Assembly: GCF_000346465.2 (NCBI RefSeq)
Contig: NC_034012.1
Location: forward strand, 7,927,918-7,991,917
Direction: 5' to 3'
Source: Prunus persica
Lineage: Eukaryota; Streptophyta; Magnoliopsida; Rosales; Rosaceae
Length of the DNA: 64,000 nucleotides
This document shows, in pieces, positions 1-11,800 of the stretch. Position 1 is the stretch's first letter. Each line of letters begins with the position of its first letter. A model generated the notes under the pieces. It worked only from the letters and a program-made list of their open reading frames with translations, was not told the DNA's origin and did not search any database. The position numbers were made by a program, and so were the translations under genes.

Positions 1-1699
1 CGTGTCCTTCTGACAATGCTAGGATGTGCTTGCAAATAATTCCAACAAATTCAAATCTTTTGCAGCTACACGATGCGTGGTCAGAATCTTTGACATATAC
101 GACTTCTGCCACTCTTGTTTCCCAATTTTTCCTTTCGCTCACGTTGAACACAACTTTACACGCATCCTCTGTTTTGAGCTCTAGGAAACATGCTGTACTT
201 TGTATTAGTTCTTGCTCAAACTTTTGAAACATTGTCCTTGTGTACAAGGTAGCCATTTGTTTGTTCATTGACATCGGTAGAAGACATTGAGCCACTTCAA
301 ATGCATCTACGTGATCAGCAACTAACTCTTTTTCACGTTGATGAGAAAGTGCCCTCTCAAATCGTATTATGAAATCCATCAACGAATTTCTCCTTGATAT
401 GTATTGCTTGAAAAAACCATGAGAACCTTCCGCTCTTTGGCTGCTTGACATTCCAGCGGCAAAAAATTGTCGTGCGTAGGCTGGAACCCAAGATTCCCTT
501 AAATCAAACATTAAACTTAGCCATGGATGGTCAGTCAAACCAGCCTTTGTAACCACAATATTCCATTTTGCATCAAACTCATCCTTATTGTCAGTATCCC
601 ATATGGCTTTCTGAAATTCAGGCCAATACTCCTTATAAGCGTCACGTGGTAACTTAACAGAGAACTTTGATGTGATGTGCCATATGCAAAGTCGATGAAA
701 TGTACTCGGGAAGGCTATTGAAATCGCTATGGCCATTGCCGCATCTTGATCTGTAATGATCGTTTTAGGTTCCCCACCTGGCATGGCTTTCTTAAACTCC
801 TCAAACATCCAAACAAACGACTCAGTCGTTTCCTTGCTCAAAAATGCGCATGCTAAGACAATTGTCTGACCATGGTTATTAACTCCCAACATTGGTGCAA
901 ATGTCAAGTCGTATCGATTCGTGTTGAATGTGGTATCGGATACAACAACATCTCCATAAAACCCATACGCCCGTCTAGAAGTTGCATCTGCCCAAAAACA
1001 TCGACTAAACCTGTCATGCCCATCTCCCTCAATCTTGAAATCAAAAGCCTCATTTTTTTTCTGTTCAGCCATAAAATACTCGGTCACTAGTTCAACATCG
1101 TGGTTCCTCAGCTTCCCATTCACACTACATTCAAGATTGTAGATATCTTTTTTGATAAAACCGATTTTATCCATTCCTCCGGATTGCACCTCGAATATAC
1201 TTACCTTCTGATGAATGGGAATATTAACTGAACCCAACTGTTTTGTGAGTACTTTTGTAGAATCTGAAATATGACGGTGTGATCTCAATAAATGCATTCT
1301 TTCTGAGGGTGTCATCTTATGATTGTGTCCCTCTGCAAAAAGAGAAATGGTATACTTCTTGCTCCCATTTGTCTTCACAACCACAATCTTTGCTTTGCAA
1401 TTGCATCTACTTATTCCCCGTTGTCTTTTTCTCTCCCGAGTTTCATCCTTCCTGTATGCACCTTGTTTGCAACATACAAATTCTTTCCTCAAAATCTCTT
1501 TCTTATTTTTCCCCCAAAAGCTAGAATGAAGTCGAATACCAAAGCCAGCCAAGAATGCATATCTATTATAGAAATTGTAAACGAGGTCAAGCGAGTCAAA
1601 CTTCATCCCAACTGCTGGTGTTTCCTCATTTCTTACTTCAGGAATATAAACCCTCCCATTAGCTGTTGCACATTCATCACTCTCTGAGCCCCCAGACAT
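1..1699 (-). CDS. FAR1-related sequence (FRS5-like) protein, C-terminus beyond window
   Basis: An open frame of 566 codons runs from an ATG at 1699 to the window edge without a stop. Family: FAR1/FHY3-type nuclear transcription regulators, descended from MULE transposases. Seen: an N-terminal FAR1-type zinc-binding region (about residues 30-135, with CNCKAK and ending in GHNHK); a MULE transposase core (about 248-345, starting VVSDTTFNTN, with TDQDAAMA and CIWH); and a SWIM zinc finger near the visible end (CSCKRFEF...ICKH). There are no stops or frameshifts and no flanking terminal inverted repeats, so I read it as a host gene rather than a live Mutator element. The start is the first ATG and is followed by an acidic, Ser-rich leader (MSGGSESDE), as is common in the family. 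A 5'UTR intron is likely just upstream. The exact FRS subgroup is inferred. Confidence 0.9.
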   Translation of the reverse strand, partial: MSGGSESDECATANGRVYIPEVRNEETPAVGMKFDSLDLVYNFYNRYAFLAGFGIRLHSSFWGKNKKEILRKEFVCCKQGAYRKDETRERKRQRGISRCNCKAKIVVVKTNGSKKYTISLFAEGHNHKMTPSERMHLLRSHRHISDSTKVLTKQLGSVNIPIHQKVSIFEVQSGGMDKIGFIKKDIYNLECSVNGKLRNHDVELVTEYFMAEQKKNEAFDFKIEGDGHDRFSRCFWADATSRRAYGFYGDVVVSDTTFNTNRYDLTFAPMLGVNNHGQTIVLACAFLSKETTESFVWMFEEFKKAMPGGEPKTIITDQDAAMAIAISIAFPSTFHRLCIWHITSKFSVKLPRDAYKEYWPEFQKAIWDTDNKDEFDAKWNIVVTKAGLTDHPWLSLMFDLRESWVPAYARQFFAAGMSSSQRAEGSHGFFKQYISRRNSLMDFIIRFERALSHQREKELVADHVDAFEVAQCLLPMSMNKQMATLYTRTMFQKFEQELIQSTACFLELKTEDACKVVFNVSERKNWETRVAEVVYVKDSDHASCSCKRFEFVGIICKHILALSEGH

Positions 1700-1735
1700 T
1701 TTATCTACGTATATTATTGATCCACTTCTATATTA

Positions 1736-2208
1736 CTGCATAGCAATTATTCATTCATTAATCAGTCATTACTGCATCACAACATATCAATGCATTCCAC
1801 TTACACAAAACATTGCCCAAATTGACACAAAATACGCATAGCCTAACTTCCGATTACACAAAACACAAGCAAAATTTCATACAAGTTACGTCATCTCTTG
1901 GGAAATAATCTGGTCAAAATAACATTAGAACCAACATGTTCAACTAAGAACACAAATGTAATTCAAACCACCAATTACAGAACTTCACCCAATATCCTCT
2001 CCAACTGCTTACTCCTAACGTCATTAAGCCTAAGTTTAGGTTCTTTTACCTACATTTCATAATTTTCCACCCCGACCAACAACAATGAACTAAGTATATT
2101 GAATATTCATAAGAAAATGACACATTATTGATGCCACAAATGATGAATTTCCCACCCTCACAAAAAATAAACCTAACCCAATAAAATCAATCCAGCAAGT
2201 GAACTTAC
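1736..2208 (-). other. Probable 5'UTR intron of the FRS gene
   Basis: On the minus strand a good donor (GAGAG|GTAAGT) at 2208 and an acceptor (ATGCAG|TAA) at 1736 bracket an AT-rich stretch just ahead of the FRS start codon. Leader introns are common in plant FAR1-family genes. Support is splice-site matches only; no transcript evidence is available here. Confidence 0.45.
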
Positions 2209-2209
2209 C

Positions 2210-3567
2210 TCTCAAAATCAATTGGGAGCTCTGAAGTCAGTCAGCTTGAAAGACTGTGGTGGACATTAGAGAAGACTCTTTGGTATTTGAGACTCCATCT
2301 CTACCAAAATCGAGGAACAACTGCTGCTGCGGCTTCTAGCTACAAAAACAGATAAGCTACTTTGCTTTCATCTGGAATCTTGTCAGCTGAATGAAAAGAG
2401 AAGGGGTTTTCACTTGAGCCATAGAATCAAAACAGGGCAACAGCTAGGTAAGAGCCATTCTTCGTAATACCCAGGATACTATAGATCGCAGGCCTCCCAA
2501 CGAGCTAATGACAGTCGAGTGACTATAAGGTTTGGGAGATTTGGATCCTTCTAATTGTGGGTTTGCTTTACATTCAAAAAGAAAGGCTTCAGTTTTTCAC
2601 AGAGAGGGAAAGAGGGGAACAACTGAAGTTGGGTTTCTAACGGGTTAGATTTCAACCCGATTCTACATGCACCCTCTTTTAAAAACTCACCGTTGGATGA
2701 AATCCAACGGCTCTTACATACCCCTCAAAAACACCCCTTATAACTTCCCACTCACTATAGAAGCTCCCTCGTTATTGGGGGTAAGCCGGGCCGAGCCGAG
2801 GTTTCAAATGGGCGGGTCTGGGTCAACCAAGGGCCTAGCTAGGCTGAGATTTTTTTATATTTTTTTTTCTAAGTTTTTTTATATCTTTTTTTGTTGAGTA
2901 TTTTTATATCTGTTTGTCACGAATTCTTAGACAGTAGTGAAAAGAATTTAACTTATTACTTGTGAGGGAATGAGAACATCACCAAGGAATGAGAGCACTA
3001 GCACACCGCCAATAAATGAGAGCACCACCACCGAAGAATGAGAATCTAGTGAGATTGAAATTTGTGATAATAAAACTTAATAAGTGAGAAAAATTATCAA
3101 TAAATATTTTTGTATTTTAAATCTTCTAAGTGAGATTGAACTTGATAAAACTTCTAAGTCTTTTAAATCTTTTTGTTATATATGAAAAATTGTTTTCTCT
3201 CAAAATTTGACTAAGTATATGAAAATTAGATTTTTGAAATACAAATTTTTTTCAATGTTATTTTTGGTGATTTATATTTCTTACATCTTAAATAATCAAA
3301 CACGATTTTATGAGATTTTAGTATAAAATATACATTGACTTATTGAGGTTTCAATATTAGTATAAACTGTATCTTATATTAAAACTGAATTTTCATATTT
3401 TGATTTGTTGGGAATTTGATTTTCTAGTATTTTTAATTGAATCCAAATTGGGATTGCTTCCTTATTTACATTGTAAACTTAAGTAAATGGAGTAATAAAA
3501 AAAAATTAAAGTAAAAAGATCTACAAGGATGTAGGGTTTACTTAGATTTACTTAAGTCTATACCAGA
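2210..3567. other. Intergenic; FRS promoter side and AT-rich DNA
   Basis: No convincing gene is seen. The first part (about 2210-2640) should hold the FRS leader exon and promoter. Around 2778-2850 there is a short GC-rich patch (GGGCCGAGCC-like words) resembling the ends of the hAT-type element at 37559-38492, probably a remnant. From about 2850 to 3560 the DNA is AT-rich with poly-T runs and nothing recognisable. Confidence 0.5.
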
Positions 3568-3800
3568 GTTTGCAATCTTAGTTGGGATGCCTATACCAGA
3601 GTTTTTTCGATCTTGCGTGATTTTTAGTGAGGTAAACCAAATTGCCTTAATTTTGATAATAGACAGCTCTATTATTGTAATGGCCCTTTTGTGGCTAGTT
3701 TGTATTGGCCTTTGGCTAGTGACTTTTTTTAGCTGAATTATAAATGCAATCATAGAATTTCTATAATAATAATAAAATAAAAAACAACAACAACAACCAC
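3568..3800 (+). mobile_element. LINE/retroposon 3' end with A-rich tail
   Basis: About 200 bp, from GTTTGCAATCTTAGTTGGG to the A-rich stretch at 3765-3800, closely matches the reverse complement of the 3' part of the retroposon at 15262-15886. Both copies end in an A-rich tail just after the shared words GCAATCATAGAATTTCT. I infer a 5'-truncated copy of the same non-LTR family. No reverse transcriptase is visible. Confidence 0.65.
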
Positions 3801-4284
3801 CTAACTTATTGGAATATCCAATTGAGAATTTGATTACACAATGCAATTATATAGTAGTCACTTCTCATTGAATAAAAGATAGTACCCTCTAAAATTTGTT
3901 TTATTATGGGTACCACAACATAAACTTGTTCTTTAATTGAGAACTAGATTATATTCTACTACTAATTTCTTGTCACAAGCTCAAATGGGTACCAATAGGC
4001 TTTCTTTTTGTTTTTTATTTTGTATTTTTATTATATCCTTCTTTGTTGAGAATATTTGCTGGACATTACTCTTAATTCTTTTAATTAATTATAAATTTAT
4101 ATACTTTTTTTTTTTATGTATTCGACCTCTCTAAAAAAATTTGATTAAAAAAACAAAAGACCCTCTAAAAATTTGTTGCCGCCTATTTTTTCCCTAAAAA
4201 TTAAGAAAGTAATTAAAGCAACCAGTCAGAATTAATGATATTTATCAATGAAAAAATTATGAATGATCTGAAGGTCAATTGATG

Positions 4285-5190
4285 ACCGACCAAATTGATA
4301 TGGTCATACTATGTCAATTAATGAATATTGCCATGTGAAGTTTATTTTTATTTATTTCTCTTTTTCAATAATCCTTCAAACCTAAAAAAATGAAAAATAT
4401 AAAGTAACCCTAGCAGCGTCGCTGGTCTGTAGCCTTATGTTGGTTCTCTACTCTTTCTAACGTTTCCAGCCCTCTCTTCCTCCATCAAATCTATCCATCC
4501 CCATCCTAAAAAGAAACCCAGCACCTCTTCAAAATTGATTCTCGTATAATTATAGAAAATGAAAGCAACTCAATAGCTGCTTTTTCTTATAGCTTTCTCT
4601 CACAGTAATTTTTAACAATAAGTGATTTTCTCATAGTTTACCAAATGGGTTGGGCTTCCTAATATTTTTAAAAAATCACTTTTACCACCCCAAATAAGCT
4701 ATGCCAAACTGGCACTAAGTTGAAGACAATATAGTTAATTAAAAAATAATCATATTGAGTTGACAAATGATGGATCCAACTAATCACGCTAATCAAATTT
4801 TACAAAGAATTGTAAATTCGAGAAACAAAACTAAGAGCTGGTCTCAATCTTCAACTTCTTTGCTTTTGGAGAAGAGTAGACAAGTAAACATCTGAATTGT
4901 TCAACCCAATTTCAATTTTCTTAAGGAAACTCCAGGTCTCAGCAACGACATGGAGGATGGGAGATGGGTAGATTTGATGGAGGAAGGGAGGGTGGAGACG
5001 TTAGGAAGAGAATAGAACCAACGTCATGATACAAACCAGGACCCTAAGCTTATTTTTTAGTTTTTTTAGTTTTTTTTGGGTTTTAAGAATTATTGAAAAA
5101 AGAGAAATAAATAAAAATAGAATTCACATGACAATATTTTTTAATTGACTCGGTAGCTGTCACAGAAGGTGGCCAATGTGGTCATTATTA
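4285..5190. mobile_element. Inverted-repeat (foldback/MITE-like) element
   Basis: Left arm (about 4285-4505) and right arm (about 4960-5190) are imperfect reverse complements. Shared words include TCCTCCATCAAATCTA, TTTTTATTTATTTCTC and TTGGTTCTNTNCTCTT. The arms are roughly 220-230 bp and enclose a ~450-bp AT-rich centre with no coding sequence. This is a non-autonomous DNA-transposon structure; the exact ends and superfamily are not resolved and no clear target duplication was found. Confidence 0.55.
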
Positions 5191-5359
5191 TGTGTCTAAA
5201 TTGAATTATTGAATTGAAAACAACATATGATAAACAACAAAACCAATAAGGGGAAAATGCAATGAGGCACAAATATGGTAAAAACATCTAAACGATTATG
5301 AGAGATATCATCAAAATCCACAACAGCATATCCCTCTAAGAAGCATAAGAGGGTACTAA

Positions 5360-6700
5360 TTAAACGACACTCGGATTCAGAGAAGCATATGCAAGCAGGT
5401 CCTCATTGCGTTCAAATATGGCCATGTGTTCTTCTTCCAAACTCAACAACGCTTCTATGCCAACGCCATCACTCATGTCCGTCAATAAAGTTGTATTCTT
5501 GGATTCATTGGGACAGAAATTCATCCATGATGGCTTTCCCCAACCAAAATCGGCTTGGTTGAAGGAAAACCTGCACCAACTGGTGCAACCATAGGTCTCA
5601 ATGCTATCCTTCATTATGAGATTCTTAACCCCTTCGATGATTTGAAATGCATCCTCACCACTAACTCCATTAGCATACTTTTCTTTATATTCGTCAATGC
5701 CCTTCCTCAACTTATGAACCAAGCTTTCAAGTTCCACTGCATCACTTTCCATTGTCATTGCTGTAAAAAACGAAACAAAGTTCCCCAATATGTTTTCTGC
5801 CATGGCAAGCCCTGATCTTTTCCTCATGTTCACCACTTGAACCCACGCCGATGGCTTTGTAAAACCCAAGTTTGATCTCGATGCTTGCAACGCACATTTC
5901 CAAATGAGTGCAGAAACTACTTCAACACGCGTAGGATTTGGCACTGCTGCACTGGCAGCTTTGGACTTGAGAGCAGCAATTTTTGAGGCATCAAACACAA
6001 ACCTCTTGGTTATACAGTTGTCTCTAATCAACTCCATGATCGGTTGGGGTGAATTGAAGACATCTTGTGGTGGGAATAGAGTAGCTGCAACACCAAATTC
6101 AGCAGGAAGCAGAACTTGATCACTAGCAGTACTGGCTGAGCCAAGGGCAATTGTAGCCCAGCTTTTGATGAATGTGCTGAGTGTAGAGGCATCGGCGACC
6201 TTATGTGAAATGTTGACCCCAATTGTCAATCCACCGCATTCAAATAAGTTGACCTGGACTAGTAGAAGATGCCCTGCTTCAACGCTTTTGGATTTTATTG
6301 GAATTGGAATCAACTGTTCCAGGATCCCGAAATCGGGTTTGTCCAAAACCTTCCGTATGGGACAGTTGACTTGGGATTCAATAAATCCAGCCCCATGGTC
6401 ATTGCAGCTGATTGAAACATTATATTCGAACTCCCCCGCAAAGGGGTAGAATTGGGTGAGAGCTTCAGATAATGATGTTTTGAGAAGCTTAGATCTCTCA
6501 GCAAACAAGGAATTGTGATCAATGTTGTTGACCACATCATCACTAATATTGTTGGGGTAAAAGAGAAGTAACGAGATATACATATCAGGTTGTAACTGAT
6601 CAAAAACAGAGAGACTGGAAGTTCTAAGGCGGTGAGGAGTTGGAGAGGATGGCTTAATTGTTTCTTTGCGAATGACTTCAACTTTGACTTCTGAAGCCAT
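5360..6700 (-). CDS. BAHD acyltransferase A (vinorine synthase-like), intact
   Basis: A single-exon frame of 446 residues, the usual BAHD length. BAHD enzymes move an acyl group from acyl-CoA to an alcohol or amine in the cytosol. Seen: catalytic HxxxD as HKVAD (about residues 166-170) and the structural DFGWG motif (about 384-388), followed by the usual C-terminus. I chose the ATG at 6700 (MASEVKVEV), not the in-frame ATG at 6727, because it matches the N-terminus of the other BAHD copies here and a TATA-like element lies only about 12-20 bp above 6727. No introns, stops or frameshifts. It is closest to the copy at 59198-60541 (shared NVSIS-NDHGA segment and SALIWKCA). Substrate cannot be read from sequence; vinorine-synthase-like names a subfamily, not a proven reaction. 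Confidence 0.92.
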   Translation of the reverse strand: MASEVKVEVIRKETIKPSSPTPHRLRTSSLSVFDQLQPDMYISLLLFYPNNISDDVVNNIDHNSLFAERSKLLKTSLSEALTQFYPFAGEFEYNVSISCNDHGAGFIESQVNCPIRKVLDKPDFGILEQLIPIPIKSKSVEAGHLLLVQVNLFECGGLTIGVNISHKVADASTLSTFIKSWATIALGSASTASDQVLLPAEFGVAATLFPPQDVFNSPQPIMELIRDNCITKRFVFDASKIAALKSKAASAAVPNPTRVEVVSALIWKCALQASRSNLGFTKPSAWVQVVNMRKRSGLAMAENILGNFVSFFTAMTMESDAVELESLVHKLRKGIDEYKEKYANGVSGEDAFQIIEGVKNLIMKDSIETYGCTSWCRFSFNQADFGWGKPSWMNFCPNESKNTTLLTDMSDGVGIEALLSLEEEHMAIFERNEDLLAYASLNPSVV

Positions 6701-6738
6701 ATTTTGTTTAACACTTGAGAGTTTCATTACAAAGACCT

Positions 6739-6747
6739 CTATTTAAA
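6739..6747 (-). promoter_or_regulatory. TATA-like box of BAHD gene A
   Basis: Minus strand TTTAAATAG lies about 40 bp upstream of the ATG at 6700. This spacing fits transcription starting near 6710-6715 and argues against using the upstream in-frame ATG at 6727. Confidence 0.45.
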
Positions 6748-6749
6748 GA

Positions 6750-7772
6750 CGCAGAGTCACCACGCCACTTCTTCTTTGAGTGATTAGTTTAGTTAGGTGG
6801 GATTCTATGAAGACGAGACTTATAGTTTTGATTGGTGGCTGTAGCTCAGAGATTCTTCCGACCACAAAAAAAAAAAAAGCTGTCAGATTCTTTTGTCTAG
6901 GATTTAAAGGCTCTCATAGTACAAGAGTTGCTAGATGGGATTGTTTATTGGTTTATTAATGTGTTAGGTGGGATTTAAATGCTTGCCCACAGATTCACAT
7001 GTTCCTTATTATAACACATGTTTCCTTCCCATTCATATTTTTTTTAAGACAAGTGGAGAGCCCATATGTTGTGACATTGCCATCCACAGCCCACAGCCTA
7101 GGCTTTCAGTGAAGCAAAAACAGTGTCCCGTTGCTTTGGACTGCAAAGGCGTTCATTCATTCTCTTTCGGAACAATTTTTAATTGTAAGTTTATCTTGGC
7201 GTGAAATTGTCCCAAAGGATAATATTATGGCTTAGGCGCATTTTTAGAATACTAGGATTCTTGGTGGATGGATTGAGTACTGTGATTTTTTATTTAATTT
7301 TTTTTTTTTAGTAGAATGGAGGAAGTGGCTGCATGTGAAAGTGATTGACAATTGATATGTGATCCACACCACAAGGACGTTTCTATGCAATTTAGCATGA
7401 ACTTGTAACCCTAAACCCTTTAAAACTTCAAATCCATAAAACAAAAACTTTAAAAAGATTTAGATTTTTTCAGGAAAAAAACCCTGCAGAGCAGCTATCC
7501 CTTAACTAAGGCTTTGCTGCTGAACCCCATTGACAATTTGGACCTTTGCTTGGAGATGCCGAGCAACTCAAAGTTGGACCAGCGCTTGTCTCTGATGAGA
7601 GCCTGGTCGAGCCTGCAATCGCAGTTGAGGACCTCGACGACTATGTAGTTGACGCGGTCAAATACACTCAAGGAGAGGAAAAAAGAAAGAAGAAAACTTA
7701 CAACTCAAAGCATACAACAACGAACACATATAACAAAGAGAAAACCAGCGGCAGAAGAAGGAATTTCGGAAT

Positions 7773-7776
<4 letters not shown>
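6750..7776. other. Intergenic between BAHD A and seed-maturation gene
   Basis: AT-rich DNA without a supportable gene. An open stretch at 7546-7776 (plus) lacks an ATG and has no recognised domain. Poly-A and poly-T runs are present (for example about 6867-6880 and 7300-7310). Confidence 0.5.

Positions 7777-7804
<28 letters not shown>
7777..7804. repeat. (GA)n microsatellite
   Basis: About 14 perfect GA repeats lie just 3' of the seed-maturation-like gene. Such loci are usually polymorphic. Confidence 0.9.
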
Positions 7805-7811
<7 letters not shown>

Positions 7812-7822
7812 TGGAAAGCCTT

Positions 7823-8113
7823 CTATTTAGTACTGTCTGCAGCGGAATCTCGACCACCTTCTCTTCTAGTAAGTTCATCTTGTTTCATCTGGGACTGGTT
7901 GTGATTAGAATCTTCATCATGAAGATGATGATGAGCCTGAGCTTGAGCCTTTGGAATATTATGAGCACTGGAAAATAAATCCACAGGCTCAGAATCAGCA
8001 ATTTTGCCTCCTTCAAGAGGCGTCCCATGCTTGTATGCAACCCTCACAGCTTCATCCTCGTTCAGCCTCGCTTGTGAAGTCCCATACTTTATGTCATCTT
8101 TGCTCTTTGCCAT
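7823..8113 (-). CDS. Seed maturation protein (PM28/SMP1-like), 96 aa
   Basis: A short intronless frame from the ATG at 8113 to a TAG at 7823. An in-frame ATG four codons upstream (8125) is also possible. The product is very hydrophilic: N-terminal MAKSKDDIKYGTSQARL, a block with KHGTPLEGGKIADSEPVDLF, then a His/Gln/Asp-rich tail ending DSAADSTK. It has no signal peptide, membrane segment or cysteine. From memory the N-terminal block matches small seed-maturation proteins of the soybean PM28 / Arabidopsis SMP1 kind, which accumulate late in embryogenesis with desiccation tolerance and dormancy. Conservation of that block is the main evidence; the exact family name needs a search. Confidence 0.7.
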   Translation of the reverse strand: MAKSKDDIKYGTSQARLNEDEAVRVAYKHGTPLEGGKIADSEPVDLFSSAHNIPKAQAQAHHHLHDEDSNHNQSQMKQDELTRREGGRDSAADSTK

Positions 8114-8125
8114 TTTCACTTGCAT

Positions 8126-8810
8126 CAGCTAGCCCTGTGTCTAGGGTTTTTGATCTGCTTTCGTTTCATTTGTAAGCTCCGCTTTGAATCAATACGTGGC
8201 ATATTGGCTTAATATGGGAGTGACAAGTGTATAATTAGACTTGACACGTACCTTGTGTTTGCTGTATGCATGAATTTGTTCTGCTCACCGTCTGCTAAGC
8301 TCTCCTCTCTTGATGAATGGCCAAGATCAATTCTTACTCTCCCTAAGTTGATAAAATTGATGGTCAATATCAATCCTATCCTCCACAAGTTTGTGTAGAG
8401 TGCCGCACGTTGTGTTTTAGGTGCCACAATGGCTTATTAAAATTGATGCTTGGTCATGAAAAACTTTTTTTCTTACTTTGAGAAAATTACATAGTTTCGA
8501 CTGTTAACAATCATTCAGAAAAATGGTAGAAATAAGCTCCATTGTGCCAATCCAAGAAGTTCAACAAATAAATTGTGTTCGATACACAGATGACATGTCA
8601 AACTAACATTAGCATTCTCCAATAAGAAGACTTCTCTTCTTTCCCACCCCTCGTGGATTGAGAAAGAAAGAAGAGGGACAAAACACACACTACCAAGTTA
8701 AGGTGACATTATAAACCTACAAAATATCCTCATCAAACTTATAATGCTCCTTTTTTTCTTCTTTAAAGCAAAACTTCATTTAAACTGAGAAAACCACGTG
8801 CTCTCGATGA
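8126..8810. other. Seed-maturation promoter side and CCT3 3' flank
   Basis: Non-coding. The left part should contain the minus-strand promoter of the seed-maturation gene. The right part (about 8700-8810) should hold the CCT3 3' untranslated region. No repeat or further gene was seen. Confidence 0.45.
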
Positions 8811-11800
8811 TCACTCGGGAATTATTTGCTCATTATCTGCATCGCCTTCTGTCTCAACTTGAGGCTTCGAAGGAGCTTTGGCACCAGGAGGCTGCTTCTT
8901 CTTGATCCCACTCACAATGTCATCGATTCTGAGAAGTAGGCAAGCAGCTTCTATGGCCGTTTTAAAAGTCTGGGCCTTCACGTTGTAGGCATCCCATATC
9001 TGACATCATAATTGCTAGAAATTAACAGCCTTACCAACAAAAGAAATTTCAGATTCAAGACTCCATGAATGCTCAATTATGAGCAATGGCGTTCACTTTA
9101 GTAATAACCACAACAACAGCACTTCCCCTCACATGAGTGCTGTCGAAATATATTGGGAGAAGCTCTAAACTAGAACTACTACTGAAGCAAATCGACAATA
9201 TCAACCAGAATATTGTCGCTTATGCCATATCAATAATGGGACATATATCAATAATATCGACACCATATCAAGATGATGTACATATAATGGATACATTTGA
9301 GAACAATACTACAGTAAAAGTCCTATTTGAGAGCTTTCACAAAATATCAATCACCCAACAAATTTGAATATTGAGATAGTGAAGGAAATAAAAGAGAGCA
9401 ACAATAGTAAGCCAAAAAGATATCCACCTACCTTTTTCTCTTTCACATCAGTTATCACACCAGTGTTACCATCAATGCCAATCCATGCATTTTCACCATT
9501 TGCATGCTATGGAAAAAAAATTGTGGTTAGGATATAAATGATGCATCATATTCTGACCAAAAAAATAATGATGCATTAGAACGTATATAGAAATGACAAA
9601 TCATAAAAAAACAGAACAAAGCCATACAAAACAGATTCAAACCTTTCCCTGCAGCGCCGTCATTGTTCTAATCACATTCACCCCGCAATTCTGAGCCAAA
9701 GTACGTGGTATAGCCTCAAAAGCTATAGCAGCAGCTTCATACGGCCACTGTTTTACCATCAAAACACGTGTAGCCATAAAACTCCATTAAAATGCATGTA
9801 AAGTGAAGCCACAACTAATTCTTAATCTTAAGTATGTCAAAGAGCATGTGAAGTGAAGTGACAGCCAGTTTATTCATAGAATTTAGATTTCTACTTCCAC
9901 AATGAGTTATTCTTGGACGAGTTTTACACAAGAAATACAAAACTTTTGGATGAGGAGAGGAGCTTTTACCTTTTCTATACCTTCTACAGATGAACTCTTT
10001 TGCTTCAATGTAGCAGATACAGTTAACTCTGTAGCACCACCACCAGGAACAAGTTTCGGATTCTTGAGGATGTTTCTTGCTACAGACATGGCATCCTATG
10101 ACCAGATATAAGGGAGTAAATAACAAATTTCAGCATACTATATTTATTCTACGTAATGGGGACAAAGAAGTAAAACCATTATACCTGCAAATTCCTTTCC
10201 ACTTCATTTAAGAGATCCTTACTAGGACCTCTCAAGAGTACAGTACATGCTTTAGGCTCTTTGCAATCAACAATGAATGCAAAAAACTCATCACCAATTT
10301 TCTTAACCTCAAATATCCCAGCGCCTGTACCAACATCAGACTCTTGCAATTCATCTGGTCTGTTAACAATTACAGCCCCACAAGCCTTGGCAATTCGGTT
10401 ATTATCTGTTTTCCGCAACCTCCTGATTGCACTGACGCCGGCCTTGCTAAAATAATGGCATGCCAAGTCACTAAGCCCCTTTTCTGTGATAACCACATCT
10501 GGTTTAAACTTCAATATTTGCACGCATAGGCTCTCGATGTATTCTTCTTCCAATTTTAGCAGGACTCCCCAATCTTCTTCTTTAAGCAACTCAGCATTTG
10601 TTTGGTTCTCACCTTTCTTATATTCAAGAGGACAATCAAGAAGAATGATGCGTGGGTTGAAAATCTTTCTTCTCATTTTTCCAGGTGCAATAACATCTTT
10701 GTTAATCATTACTCCTTTGAGAACCACTGAATCTTCCAACTGGCCACCAGGAACCTTCTCAACCTTTATGTACTTTTTAATATCCACTTCCCGCAGACCC
10801 TGGCCAAGGTCCACCCCTACTATTGTGGTAGCGTCAAGTGCTAAATCCTAAAAGAAAACCCAACACAATATACAGTCAGATCTGAGAGAGACAAAGTGTT
10901 CACACTTTCTGATTTTTAGGTTCACAGTAATTGTCACTACATACAGGGACATGAATTCAAGTTTGGAAGTTTTTATTTAATTGAAGAGTTAGCCGGTTTA
11001 CTTTTACTCTGAAGACCAGTTTAATTGATTTTTTCAAGTTGATTCTCAGTGCCAAGGCGGCTCAAGCAAGTGCAAGACATACTATAAAAGACAAAAATGT
11101 TGGAAAGCATGAAATCAATGCCGGAGCTTTCCACCTAGAAGAGGATGCAAAGTCATTCTCATACAGAATAAACTTGCATGCATGAGTGTCTTTAACTTGA
11201 ATGTTCTTAAGAAATCTAGGAAACATAAAAGACAAAGTATGGTTTATCTTATTTGTATAATAAAAAAGAAAAACAAATAGAAATGCTGGAAGGCAAGAAT
11301 TCAAATTAGATCCATGGTTAAAGCTCATTTTTGGTTCAAGTGTTTCATGTTTTGGGGGCAATATGAGCATTTTCCTTTAAAGAGTTTGTCAGTATGTCCT
11401 TCATAGGCCACTTTACAGTCTACCTAGATGAAGAATCATAATACTCATAAACCTGTAAACAAGAAGAAAGACCTACATGCAAAACCTTATTAGACAAGCA
11501 CTTACAGCAATTAAATCCCCAAATTGACTAGTGAACTTTGTACCGATACAACTTTTGACCAGCCCCAACATTGTTGCACCTGCCACATAAAGCATACGTA
11601 AGTTATATTCCAGTACAGCAAACTGGACATTTTTTAAAATCATTACCTAAGGCAGATTATTATTACAAGTAGGATATTCAAATCACTGACAGGTTTGCAA
11701 TGATTAACAATGGATGTTATCATCAATAACAACCGGCGCTGAAAGTATTATTCCGCATGAAGCTACAATTGCAAATGGGTAGAGGTTACAGCTACAATTG

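Noticed and set aside
872..1687. Plus-strand open frames over the FRS gene
   Set aside because: They are antisense shadows of the intact minus-strand FRS frame, which shows clear conserved domains.
7546..7776. Plus-strand open frame with acidic residues (LVEPAIAVEDLDDYVV)
   Set aside because: It has no ATG start, a stop lies just upstream, no domain is recognised, and it continues into low-complexity Lys-rich sequence.
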